Of a stretch of DNA of 64,000 bases, positions 1-6,992 are shown one piece after another (positions within the stretch are counted from its first letter, which is position 1; every line of letters starts with the position of its first letter). A model generated the notes under the pieces. That model saw nothing but the letters and a program-made list of their open reading frames with translations, ran no database searches and was not told where the DNA came from. Both the position numbers and the translations under genes were made by a program. Origin of the DNA: Sedimentisphaerales bacterium (lineage in GTDB: Bacteria > Planctomycetota > Phycisphaerae > Sedimentisphaerales > Anaerobacaceae); assembly GCA_016936075.1 (NCBI GenBank), contig JAFGPS010000004.1:18227-82226 (forward strand). The letters are read 5' to 3'.

Positions 1-146
1 GCGACAATTAAATTTGCAACTTCGTCGACAACTGGTCCACCGAGAAAAATAATTCTGTCTTTTAAGAGCCTTGAATAAATATCGTAAGCTCTTTCGGTTC
101 TGCCGCTCTTTTCAATTACTATAGGTACTAACTGATTAATACTCAT
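1..146 (-). CDS. clpP: ATP-dependent Clp protease proteolytic subunit, second copy (partial)
   Basis: This gene is too short for the ORF track because the window edge cuts it. Reading the minus strand from the ATG at 146 gives [20 protein letters not shown], followed by [19 protein letters not shown]. That is the standard ClpP N-terminus ([29 protein letters not shown]). Only the first 48 residues are visible, so the Ser-His-Asp triad cannot be checked. It lies about 100 bp downstream of another clpP on the same strand, so the organism has at least two ClpP subunits, which may form a mixed tetradecamer. Identity as ClpP is secure; activity is inferred. Confidence 0.93.
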   Translation of the reverse strand, partial: MSINQLVPIVIEKSGRTERAYDIYSRLLKDRIIFLGGPVVDEVANLIV

Positions 147-190
147 AATTTTTCCTTGTATTGTGTATATCGTATTGCGTATTTTTTCGC

Positions 191-229
191 GATGGGTCCC
201 TCAAGGGATGGCCATGCTCACATCACGCA
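191..229. repeat. Possible degenerate copy of the dispersed GATGGGxxxC...GGATGGCCATG repeat
   Basis: The gap between the two clpP genes holds GATGGGTCCCTCAAGGGATGGCCATGC. It has a small inverted core (GGTCCCTCAAGGGA) and the GGATGGCCATG tail that also ends the repeat at 7043-7091. The match is partial, so it may be a diverged family member or a similar element. Confidence 0.35.
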
Positions 230-244
230 ACACACTTCACGAAA

Positions 245-898
245 TTATTCTTTCTTCTCTTCAGTTGTTTTGTTTTTCATATCTTCTTCGTGGAGAACTT
301 CATCAATCAGGCCGTATTGCATCGCTTCATCTGCGCTCATATACCTGTCTCTTTCGGTCTCAGATGCGATTTTTTCTTCCGGCAGGCCGGTATGAGTCGA
401 AAGAATTTTATTAATCATAGCTTTTGACTTGAGGATTTCCTCTGCCTGAATTTTGATATCTGATGCCTGTCCGGTTACTCCACCCCATGGCTGGTGCAGC
501 ATAATTTTTGCATGAGGCAAAGCGTATCTTTTGCCTTTCGTTCCTGCCGCAAGTACTATTGCTCCACCTGATTGTGCTCTGCCAATACAGTATGTGGCGA
601 CCGGCGAACGAACAAAACGCATCGTATCGTAAATTGCCATTGTATCATCCACAGTACCGCCGGGGGAGTTTATGTATAAACTGATTTCGCTGTTTCTCTT
701 GAGGTTGTCAAGATAGAGCATTTTCATAATAACTTCAGCGGCACGTGCATAAGAAATTTCGCCTATCAGAAAAACGATGCGATTTTCCAGTAACATATCG
801 TCCAAACTCATCTGGCGAAATCGCTGATATGTTCCACCGCCGCCTCCACCGTATTGATTGAAAATATCCATACTATTTGCTTTATAATCACTAAACAT
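245..898 (-). CDS. clpP: ATP-dependent Clp protease proteolytic subunit ClpP
   Basis: Serine peptidase subunit that, with a Clp ATPase, degrades unfolded or tagged cytosolic proteins. All three catalytic positions are readable in the 217-residue protein. The serine is in GRAQSGGA (family norm GQAASMGA), the histidine in MLHQPWGG, and the aspartate in ERDRYMSADEA. The N-terminus has a six-glycine run just before the MSLDDMLLENRIVFL strand, which is unusual for ClpP and sits where the axial loops form. Two starts are possible (M1 or M10). It lies between the trigger factor gene and a second clpP on the same strand, the common tig-clpP order. The altered serine motif (QSGG for ASMG) suggests the divergent partner of a two-ClpP system. 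Confidence 0.95.
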   Translation of the reverse strand: MFSDYKANSMDIFNQYGGGGGGTYQRFRQMSLDDMLLENRIVFLIGEISYARAAEVIMKMLYLDNLKRNSEISLYINSPGGTVDDTMAIYDTMRFVRSPVATYCIGRAQSGGAIVLAAGTKGKRYALPHAKIMLHQPWGGVTGQASDIKIQAEEILKSKAMINKILSTHTGLPEEKIASETERDRYMSADEAMQYGLIDEVLHEEDMKNKTTEEKKE

Positions 899-950
899 TC
901 AAATTTCCTTAAAAAATCAGGATTATCATATTCTGCGTTTCACATCATCC

Positions 951-990
951 ATAATGGTATTACGGCAGGATGGCGAGGTCACTATAGTAT
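951..990. repeat. Possible dispersed repeat fragment in the tig-clpP gap
   Basis: The 93-bp gap between tig and clpP contains GGTATTACGGCAGGATGGCGAGGTCACTATAG. The CAGGATGGC..GTCAC portion resembles the 3' part of the repeat at 7043-7091 (CAGGATGGCCATGTCAC). The similarity is short and may be fortuitous. Confidence 0.3.
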
Positions 991-991
991 T

Positions 992-2494
992 TTATTCTTC
1001 TTTTTTCTTTTTTGTCGGTTTTTTAGTAGCAGCTTTCTTTTTTGGAGCTTTTTCGGCTTTTGGCATTGCTTTTTCAGGCTCTTTTTCCGTTATTTTTGCG
1101 GACTCAAGCAATTTTGCGATACACTTTTCCTGTTGAATTTCCAGTTCTAACTGAGTAAGAGAACCATCTTGTTCCATTTGTTCTCTCATTTTTTCAGGAC
1201 GCTGATTTCGTTCTATAGCCAATTGAGCGATATAACCGTTAATTTCTGGTTCTGTGACAGTTATATCGAATTTTCCTGCGATTTGACTCATGATGAAGAA
1301 TGTCTTAAGCTGTTTTTTAGCCTGCTCTTCGCTTCCAGCTTTGAGCTGTTCTAATTGTGTATCTATCTGCTCACGCTGAAGACCTTTCATCATCAGGTTT
1401 ATATATTGTCTGCGAAGCACTGATTCAGCCTGTTGTGCTACGACATCGAGCGGTAAATCAAAATTAATATTATCATCTAAATATTGATATACCTGCTCGT
1501 TCATATCATTTCGTACCTGTGCTTCAAGGCGGCTCTGGAGTTGTTCCTGAATTCGCTCTCGCAACTCATCTTCACTATCAATATTTATTCTCTGTAAGAA
1601 AGCTTCATCAAGTTCTGCGGGTTTGAGCCATTTTATGTCCTTGACATCAATTTCAATATCGACTTTTTTGCCGCGATACTCTTCTTTATAGTAGGTTTTC
1701 GGTACTTCGACGCTTGTTTGTTTATTATCTCCGGCCTTTGCGCCTATAAGAAGTTCATCGAGTTTTTCAACTGGGATCTGCCCGACAAAACCGTTTTTAC
1801 GTACAAATATTTCTGTATTGTCGAGTTTTTCGGCTTCTTCAACATCTTCAATTTTTAATATAGCATCAGCGATTATCTGGTCATCAAGCTCTGCCGGCTC
1901 ATCTTTTCTGGGTGTCCAGATACCAGCGTATCGTTGCATTTGTTCAATTTCGCTATCGACTTGCTCATCTGTAACTTCGAGTTTTGTTTTGTTAACAGGG
2001 ATACCTTCAAGCAAAGGAAGCTCGAATTCCGGTCTTACTTCCACGACAAAATCAAATTTCATCGCACCTTCTTCAGGCAGTTCAATTTCTTCGAAATTTA
2101 TATCAGGCTCGCCGAGAGTTTGTAACTTATTGTCTGTCAAAGCGGCCTGACTCGCATCTGCTAATAATTTGGCTTTGATCGCATCTGTCGCTTCTTTACC
2201 GAATCTTTTCTCCAGGAGTCTCCTTGGTGCTCGTCCTTTCCTGAAACCCGGAACGATAGCATCTTTACGAAGCTCTTCGAATTGGGAATCTGTAGCTTTT
2301 ACAATCTTTTCCGCGGGTATTTCCACAATCACTTTCTTTTTGCAGGGGCCTGCATCTTCAATTGTGACTATATTAGGAATTTCAGGAGTTTCGTCTGCTG
2401 TAGCTTTGTCCTGTTGTTCGTCGATATTTTCTTCTACAGATTTTTCCGTTTGTTCTGCTGCAAGTTCTTCTTGTTTTTTTTCATCTTCAGCCAT
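992..2494 (-). CDS. tig: Trigger factor (ribosome-associated chaperone / PPIase)
   Basis: Ribosome-bound chaperone that shields nascent chains. I place the start at the ATG at 2494, giving MAEDEKKQEEL and 500 aa, because AGGAGC lies seven bases upstream. The track ORF adds 29 implausible residues. The ribosome-binding signature is clear as GFRKGRAPRRLLEKRFG near residue 95. The middle region retains a PPIase-like stretch (DELLIGAKAGDNK), and the C-terminal half is the helical SurA-like cradle. Compared with about 430 aa in E. coli, it carries an acidic Glu-rich N-terminal extension of about 50 residues and a Lys/Ala-rich tail ending KKPTKKKKEE. It is first in a tig-clpP-clpP cluster and is likely cotranscribed with it. 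Confidence 0.93.
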   Translation of the reverse strand: MAEDEKKQEELAAEQTEKSVEENIDEQQDKATADETPEIPNIVTIEDAGPCKKKVIVEIPAEKIVKATDSQFEELRKDAIVPGFRKGRAPRRLLEKRFGKEATDAIKAKLLADASQAALTDNKLQTLGEPDINFEEIELPEEGAMKFDFVVEVRPEFELPLLEGIPVNKTKLEVTDEQVDSEIEQMQRYAGIWTPRKDEPAELDDQIIADAILKIEDVEEAEKLDNTEIFVRKNGFVGQIPVEKLDELLIGAKAGDNKQTSVEVPKTYYKEEYRGKKVDIEIDVKDIKWLKPAELDEAFLQRINIDSEDELRERIQEQLQSRLEAQVRNDMNEQVYQYLDDNINFDLPLDVVAQQAESVLRRQYINLMMKGLQREQIDTQLEQLKAGSEEQAKKQLKTFFIMSQIAGKFDITVTEPEINGYIAQLAIERNQRPEKMREQMEQDGSLTQLELEIQQEKCIAKLLESAKITEKEPEKAMPKAEKAPKKKAATKKPTKKKKEE

Positions 2495-2581
2495 TTTTTT
2501 GCTCCTGAAAGATACTGCTGTACTTGTGATTAAAATAAAAAAAGGCCACAGGGAAACGCTTTGCAAACTTAGCTTTTTCAA

Positions 2582-2763
2582 GCATAAACTGCGTTTTCCT
2601 TAGCCCGGTCTTCACGATTCCGATTAGGAGGAAAAAAATAACCCTGCCTGACCTAAACGTACCGGAGACCAACGCCAAACTACACTTAGCCGGTAACTCA
2701 CCGATACTATATGGGTTTCTTTATGCGAAATATGCATTCAAAATGCCCATCCTTGGATAGTAA
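2582..2763 (-). other. Unassigned 180-bp spacer between tRNA-Gly and tig; possible structured leader
   Basis: No ORF here looks real. On the minus strand the segment carries an imperfect long pairing around GGTCTCCGG...GAAGACC and two near-identical blocks, CCGGCTAAGTG and CCGGGCTAAGG, about 80 bases apart. It does not contain the SRP RNA core (GTCCGGAAGGNAGCA), the RNase P core or a tmRNA end. It could be the tig 5' leader, a tRNA processing spacer or an unrecognised RNA. Confidence 0.3.
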
Positions 2764-2835
2764 AGCGGGCGATGAGATTCGAACTCACGACATTCACGTT
2801 GGCAACGTGACGCTCTACCACTGAGCTACGCCCGC
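2764..2835 (-). tRNA. tRNA-Gly (GCC)
   Basis: Minus-strand cloverleaf beginning GCGGGCGTAGCTCAGTGG. The anticodon arm is CACGTTGCCAACGTG, giving anticodon GCC. The T-arm is GTGAGTTCGAATCTCAT and the 7-bp acceptor stem is GCGGGCG/CGCCCGC. CCA is not encoded. It lies upstream of tig on the same strand. Confidence 0.95.
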
Positions 2836-2954
2836 ATTTCAAAGACACTTCATTAATAAAGAAATATCCTTAAAACGGTATTATATACGCAAATCGAAGC
2901 CTTGCAAGTGGATTTTTATTAAAATTTTACATAATAATTCAGGTTTATTAATAA

Positions 2955-3479
2955 TTAATGTGTTTTTTTCATGCTAATCCGTAGTTTTTGTCCATCATAT
3001 ATAAGAATGAACTTATCATTCTGAAATCTGAATGTTTGCTGTCCCATTTTTTTGTTCGGCCAATAAGCGAATAATTCGGGTATCTTTTCCAATGCCTGTT
3101 CTGATGGCTTATCAAAATGGTAGTTTACCATAAAACCATTTTCTATTGTATATGTACCGCTCAGGGAATTATTAATAAAATTCCCAACCTGACCTTTTCG
3201 TTTGGAATCCCAGGTAAAGCGGCCATTATCATCGAATGTAACTGTAAGTTCCCAATCTTTATCTCCGGGATAGTCGTGGTCTTCCTGGGATGCGGATTCT
3301 TTAATCCATGTACCGATGATACTTTTATTAGAGGTATCATTCTTTTCTGATATTTGGGAGTTAGTTTCAATTTCTTCGGATTTGATAATTTCTGTATTGT
3401 TCGCATTTGCTGAAATGAGGATTCCAATCAGGCTCAATATTATTATTCCGCCTGAAATTATCAGATATTTTGTTTTCAT
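2955..3479 (-). CDS. Membrane-anchored or secreted hypothetical protein, lipocalin-like fold possible
   Basis: 174 residues. An N-terminal hydrophobic segment (IISGGIIILSLIGILISANA) can serve as signal peptide or anchor. The exported part begins with a Ser/Asn/Glu-rich linker and then IIGTWIKES. It continues with alternating hydrophobic strands such as WELTVTFDDNGRFTW and LSGTYTIENGFMV. A GTW motif followed by short beta strands is typical of small lipocalin-like stress or lipoprotein domains, but no specific family can be named. There is no lipobox cysteine. It is monocistronic, convergent with nothing, and followed by AT-rich DNA. Confidence 0.6.
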   Translation of the reverse strand: MKTKYLIISGGIIILSLIGILISANANNTEIIKSEEIETNSQISEKNDTSNKSIIGTWIKESASQEDHDYPGDKDWELTVTFDDNGRFTWDSKRKGQVGNFINNSLSGTYTIENGFMVNYHFDKPSEQALEKIPELFAYWPNKKMGQQTFRFQNDKFILIYDGQKLRISMKKTH

Positions 3480-3888
3480 ATTGCGTAACTCGAACGAAAG
3501 ATATTATATATGTAAGGAAAATATATTGAAACAACTATTGTCGGTATATACTTTATATTTCGGAATTACGTGGATTTTTAGATAATGAAATTATTTTGAA
3601 AAAAATCGAAAATTTTATGTATGAAATCTCTGACATATGTATCTGTATTAAATATAAGGAAGTATTTTGTGGTATATGTCTAATAATTTTTGTTATTTTA
3701 TGAATATATGTTTGAAAATAAGGTTTATAATTTCAGACTTGAACATATGAAAAATATTTTGCATAATCAGAACGTTTTAAATAGTAAAACGTATATTTAA
3801 TCTCATAGAATGAAATGTGCAATAGCCGTAACACCGGCTTGACGCATTTAGAGAATTTTACCGAAAAGCTTTTGTTAGGAGAAGTTTT
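3480..3888. other. AT-rich intergenic region upstream of the Bat operon
   Basis: About 400 bp with no convincing ORF or RNA. The 100-aa antisense ORF at 3733-4035 overlaps moxR and is a shadow. A Shine-Dalgarno sequence (TTAGGAGAAG) precedes the moxR ATG, so the operon promoter should lie here. I could not choose a promoter with confidence. Confidence 0.5.
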
Positions 3889-4878
3889 ATGGCTATTGAT
3901 GTTAAGCAAATAGGGGACCTGGTTCAGGAGAAAAGTGAGTTTATTCGTGCTTTGTTTGGTGAAATAGACAAAGTCATTATCGGACAAAGGTATATGCTCG
4001 AACGAATGCTTATAAGTCTTCTGGCGAATGGTCATATTTTATTGGAAGGTGTCCCCGGCCTGGCAAAAACAATGGCGGTGACAACACTTGCCAAAGCGAT
4101 AGATGCCGATTTCAGGAGAATACAGTTTACGCCGGACTTGCTTCCTGCTGATTTGATTGGAACGCAGATTTACAGGCAGTCGGATGGTGAGTTTTATACT
4201 CGCAAGGGACCTGTGTTTGCAAACATAATTCTCGCTGATGAAATTAACAGGGCGCCCGCGAAAGTTCAAAGCGCGTTACTTGAAGCAATGCAGGAAAGAC
4301 AGGTAACTATCGGCGATGAGACTTTCCCTATTCCTGAGCCGTTCCTTGTACTTGCGACACAAAACCCAATCGAGCAGGAAGGAACATATCCTCTTCCGGA
4401 AGCGCAGCTTGACAGGTTTATGATGAAACTCAAAGTCGATTATCCCAACAAGGAAGAAGAACGCAAAATTCTCGATAGGATGGCTTCTACGAATAAGAAA
4501 TTCGATATCAAGCCTGTAATTCATCCGAATCAGATTGCGGAAATTCGCTCTGTTGTCGATGAAATATACATAGATGATAAGGTCAAAGATTATATCGTAA
4601 ATATTGTTTGTGCAACGAGAGATCCCAAAAAATATGGAATTGACCTGGGAAACTTTATAAATTATGGCGCTTCACCAAGAGCGACTATTTTTCTCGCTGT
4701 AGCCGCCAAAGCTCATGCGTTTATCCAGCAGAGAGGTTATGTCACGCCGCAGGATGTTAAGAGTATCGGCTATGATGTTCTTCGTCACAGGGTGATTATC
4801 AGCTACGAAGCTGAAGCAGAAGACAAAACCAGCGAAGATATTATAAAAACAATTTTTGATAATATTGAAGTACCGTAA
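3889..4878 (+). CDS. MoxR-family AAA+ ATPase
   Basis: 329-residue AAA+ ATPase of the MoxR family, first gene of the Bat-type operon. Walker A is GVPGLAKTM near residue 55. Walker B is IILADEINRAP, followed by the family signature KVQSALLEAMQERQV. Sensor 1 is in LVLATQNPIEQEGTYPLPEAQLDRF. MoxR proteins act as chaperones that insert cofactors or remodel complexes together with von Willebrand factor A (vWA) proteins. The five vWA or Bat proteins downstream are the natural partners. The start is fixed by a strong AGGAGAAG eight bases upstream. Substrate unknown. Confidence 0.95.
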   Translation: MAIDVKQIGDLVQEKSEFIRALFGEIDKVIIGQRYMLERMLISLLANGHILLEGVPGLAKTMAVTTLAKAIDADFRRIQFTPDLLPADLIGTQIYRQSDGEFYTRKGPVFANIILADEINRAPAKVQSALLEAMQERQVTIGDETFPIPEPFLVLATQNPIEQEGTYPLPEAQLDRFMMKLKVDYPNKEEERKILDRMASTNKKFDIKPVIHPNQIAEIRSVVDEIYIDDKVKDYIVNIVCATRDPKKYGIDLGNFINYGASPRATIFLAVAAKAHAFIQQRGYVTPQDVKSIGYDVLRHRVIISYEAEAEDKTSEDIIKTIFDNIEVP

Positions 4879-4881
4879 AAA

Positions 4882-4948
4882 AGTGACTTGTGACTCGTCT
4901 CTCGTTACTCGGATTTCGAGCGACAAGTCACGAGCGACAAGCGACGAA
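4882..4948. repeat. Dispersed GTGACTTGTGACTCG / CGAGTCACGAGCGACAAG repeat with inverted arms
   Basis: The 72-bp gap between moxR and the DUF58 gene is almost entirely this repeat. It has perfect arms GTGACTTGT (4883-4891) and ACAAGTCAC (4923-4931), then CGAGCGACAAGCGACGAA. Related sequence occurs at 49632-49669 and inside the LhgO gene at 34781-34821. It is an intergenic element sitting in the middle of an operon. Confidence 0.7.
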
Positions 4949-4950
4949 CT

Positions 4951-5826
4951 ATGATACCGGCAGAATTAATAAATAAAATAAGACAGATTCAGATATACAC
5001 GTCCCGAATGGTTGACGCCAGTTTCGCGGGTCAGTATGAAAGCGTATTCAAAGGACGCGGCATGCAGTTCGATGAAGTACGCGAATACACTCCCGGCGAT
5101 GACATAAGGACAATCGACTGGAACGTAACCGCTCGAACTGGTAAGCCGTATATAAAGAGATATGTCGAAGAACGTGAAATGACAGTCATCTTTGCGGTTG
5201 ACTTGAGCGCATCGGGCGATTTTGGAACTGTCAATAAGGCAAAGAACGAACTTGCCGCGGAATTTTGCGCAGTCATGGCATTTGCCGCCGCGAAAAATAA
5301 TGATAAAGTCGGCCTTTTGATTTTCTCCGATAGGATCGAATTATATATCCCTCCTAAAAAGGGAATCAGTCATATGCTCAGGCTTATTCGTGAGCTTCTG
5401 TATTTCAAAATGCCGAAAAGAAAAACCAATATTAACGAAGCGATGGATTATCTTGCAAGAGTTATACGAAAGAAAGCGACCGTTTTTCTTGTATCCGATT
5501 TTATCGAGACTAATTTCAAGAAGTCACTGAGTCTGCTCAGTAAGAGACACGATGTAATTGCTGTTTCAGTTTGTGACCCTGCGGAAGTTGCATTGCCGAA
5601 TATTGGATTAATCGAATTTACAGACGCCGAAACTGGTGAGCTAATTCTTGTCGATACACGGAACAGAAAGTTTAGAAAGCAATATAATGATTCGACTACA
5701 AAGCAGGCTTATGAATTAAATAATATGTTGAAATCGATTAATGTCGATAGTATTAATATCAGTACCGACAAGCCTTACATCCATGATTTGGTTAGGTTTT
5801 TTCATATGAGACACAAACGACGCTAA
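4951..5826 (+). CDS. DUF58 domain protein with vWA-like fold
   Basis: 291 residues. The N-terminal half carries the DUF58 signature (GRGMQFDEVREYTPGDDIRTIDWN). A metal-ion-dependent adhesion-site-like motif follows, AVDLSASGDFG (DxSxS). There is no membrane segment, so it is cytosolic. In other bacteria DUF58 proteins pair with MoxR ATPases and precede batA/batB, exactly the order here, so a MoxR adaptor role is the reasonable inference. The start ATG follows the repeat at 4882-4948, and no strong ribosome binding site is visible. A dispersed hairpin follows the stop. Confidence 0.92.
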   Translation: MIPAELINKIRQIQIYTSRMVDASFAGQYESVFKGRGMQFDEVREYTPGDDIRTIDWNVTARTGKPYIKRYVEEREMTVIFAVDLSASGDFGTVNKAKNELAAEFCAVMAFAAAKNNDKVGLLIFSDRIELYIPPKKGISHMLRLIRELLYFKMPKRKTNINEAMDYLARVIRKKATVFLVSDFIETNFKKSLSLLSKRHDVIAVSVCDPAEVALPNIGLIEFTDAETGELILVDTRNRKFRKQYNDSTTKQAYELNNMLKSINVDSINISTDKPYIHDLVRFFHMRHKRR

Positions 5827-5836
5827 TTTATTAAAT

Positions 5837-5861
5837 TGTAGGGTGGGCTGTGCCCACCAAT
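5837..5861. repeat. Short hairpin repeat TAGGGTGGGCTGTGCCCACC
   Basis: Between the DUF58 gene and the next gene lies TTGTAGGGTGGGCTGTGCCCACCAA, a perfect 7-bp stem (GGTGGGC/GCCCACC) with a 3-base loop. This type of GTAGGGTGGGC..GCCCACC sequence is a widespread dispersed bacterial repeat. It is not followed by a T-run on the plus strand, so I do not call it a terminator. Confidence 0.6.
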
Positions 5862-5894
5862 TCTCCTTATTTTATTTATGGAGCATAAAGAACT

Positions 5895-6992
5895 ATGGAA
5901 AATAAACTTGATTTTTCATTACCTCAAAAGAAAACGAAAAATTCGGCTGCATCTTTTATTATAATAATCTTGCTTCTGGTTTTGATTGGATTAGTTTCAA
6001 TTAATGTTTTCAAACCAACCGGAAAAAGTTTATTAAATGGAAATTCTCAGGCGTTAATGACTCCTGATGAAATGAAGGGACTTGCTTCGAAACTCGCACA
6101 AAGGGGCATATATGAAAGAGCTGTAGTTCTCTGGAAAGAATATCTCGCAAACGTGAATTTGACTGATATCGAGCGGGCCAGGGGACTTTTTCAGATAGCT
6201 TCATTGTATGAAAAAGCAAATATGTACGAAGAAGCTATCGAATATTTCTATCGAAGTGAAACCACATCAAAAGCTGCCGAACTGGAATCTCAGATAAATA
6301 CCCATATTAAAGATTGTTTTGAAAAACTCGGCAAATTTTCTGCTCTTCGTTATGAGCTGATGGACAGGACGAGTTTTAACGAACAAGAAGGTGCAGGCTC
6401 GGAAGTTGTAGCCGAAATCGGACCGGAAAAAATAACACAGGCGGACCTTGATGCGTTAATCGAGCAAACGATAGATATCCAGCTTACTCCTCTAATGTCA
6501 TTTATGACGGCTGAGCAGCGAAATGAGCAGAAAAAGCAAATGCTCGAACAATATAAAACTCCTTCTGCGAAAATGCAGTTTTTACAATCGTACCTCGCGC
6601 AGGAAATATTATATCGTGATGCATTGGAACAGGAAATGACACAGGAACCTGAAGTAAAAAGTCAGATAGAAGAAATGACAAGACAGGTTCTGAGCCAGCA
6701 ATTAATGAATAAAGAATTGGCAGGTAAAATTAATGTTACTGAAACGGATGTGCAGACATATTATCAGGCGAACAAGGATAAATACGTCGAACCTGCGAAA
6801 GAGGATGATCCGAATTCCGTACCAACACAGAAGACTTTCAACGAGGTAAGGGAACAGGTGACTTCTGAACTGATTAATAGTAAAAGCAGGGACGTTCAGC
6901 AGGCATATATAAAGCAGTTGATGGATAAATATAATATCATTGTACATACATCAGTATTAACACCGGCGGTTCAGGATAGCAATGACATGTAA
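5895..6992 (+). CDS. Membrane-anchored TPR / SurA-N-like protein lacking a PPIase domain
   Basis: 365 residues. One transmembrane segment near residues 20-40 (AASFIIIILLLVLIGLVSI) anchors an extracytoplasmic domain. TPR-like helices (RGIYERAVVLWKEYL, MYEEAIEYFYRSE) are followed by a SurA/PrsA N-terminal-type helical region with EQTIDIQLTPLMSFM and LAQEILYRDALEQEM. The family's VTETDVQTYYQANKDKY linker is present. In SurA or PrsA a parvulin domain would follow; here the protein passes directly to the closing helix (KTFNEVREQVTSELI). It is therefore a chaperone-like scaffold rather than an isomerase. It overlaps the next gene and sits inside the Bat operon. Confidence 0.75.
   Translation: MENKLDFSLPQKKTKNSAASFIIIILLLVLIGLVSINVFKPTGKSLLNGNSQALMTPDEMKGLASKLAQRGIYERAVVLWKEYLANVNLTDIERARGLFQIASLYEKANMYEEAIEYFYRSETTSKAAELESQINTHIKDCFEKLGKFSALRYELMDRTSFNEQEGAGSEVVAEIGPEKITQADLDALIEQTIDIQLTPLMSFMTAEQRNEQKKQMLEQYKTPSAKMQFLQSYLAQEILYRDALEQEMTQEPEVKSQIEEMTRQVLSQQLMNKELAGKINVTETDVQTYYQANKDKYVEPAKEDDPNSVPTQKTFNEVREQVTSELINSKSRDVQQAYIKQLMDKYNIIVHTSVLTPAVQDSNDM

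Noticed and set aside
2582-2763. SRP RNA (4.5S) gene
   Set aside because: AGGTCAGG occurs, but the diagnostic CCGGAAGGNAGCA tetraloop region does not follow it.
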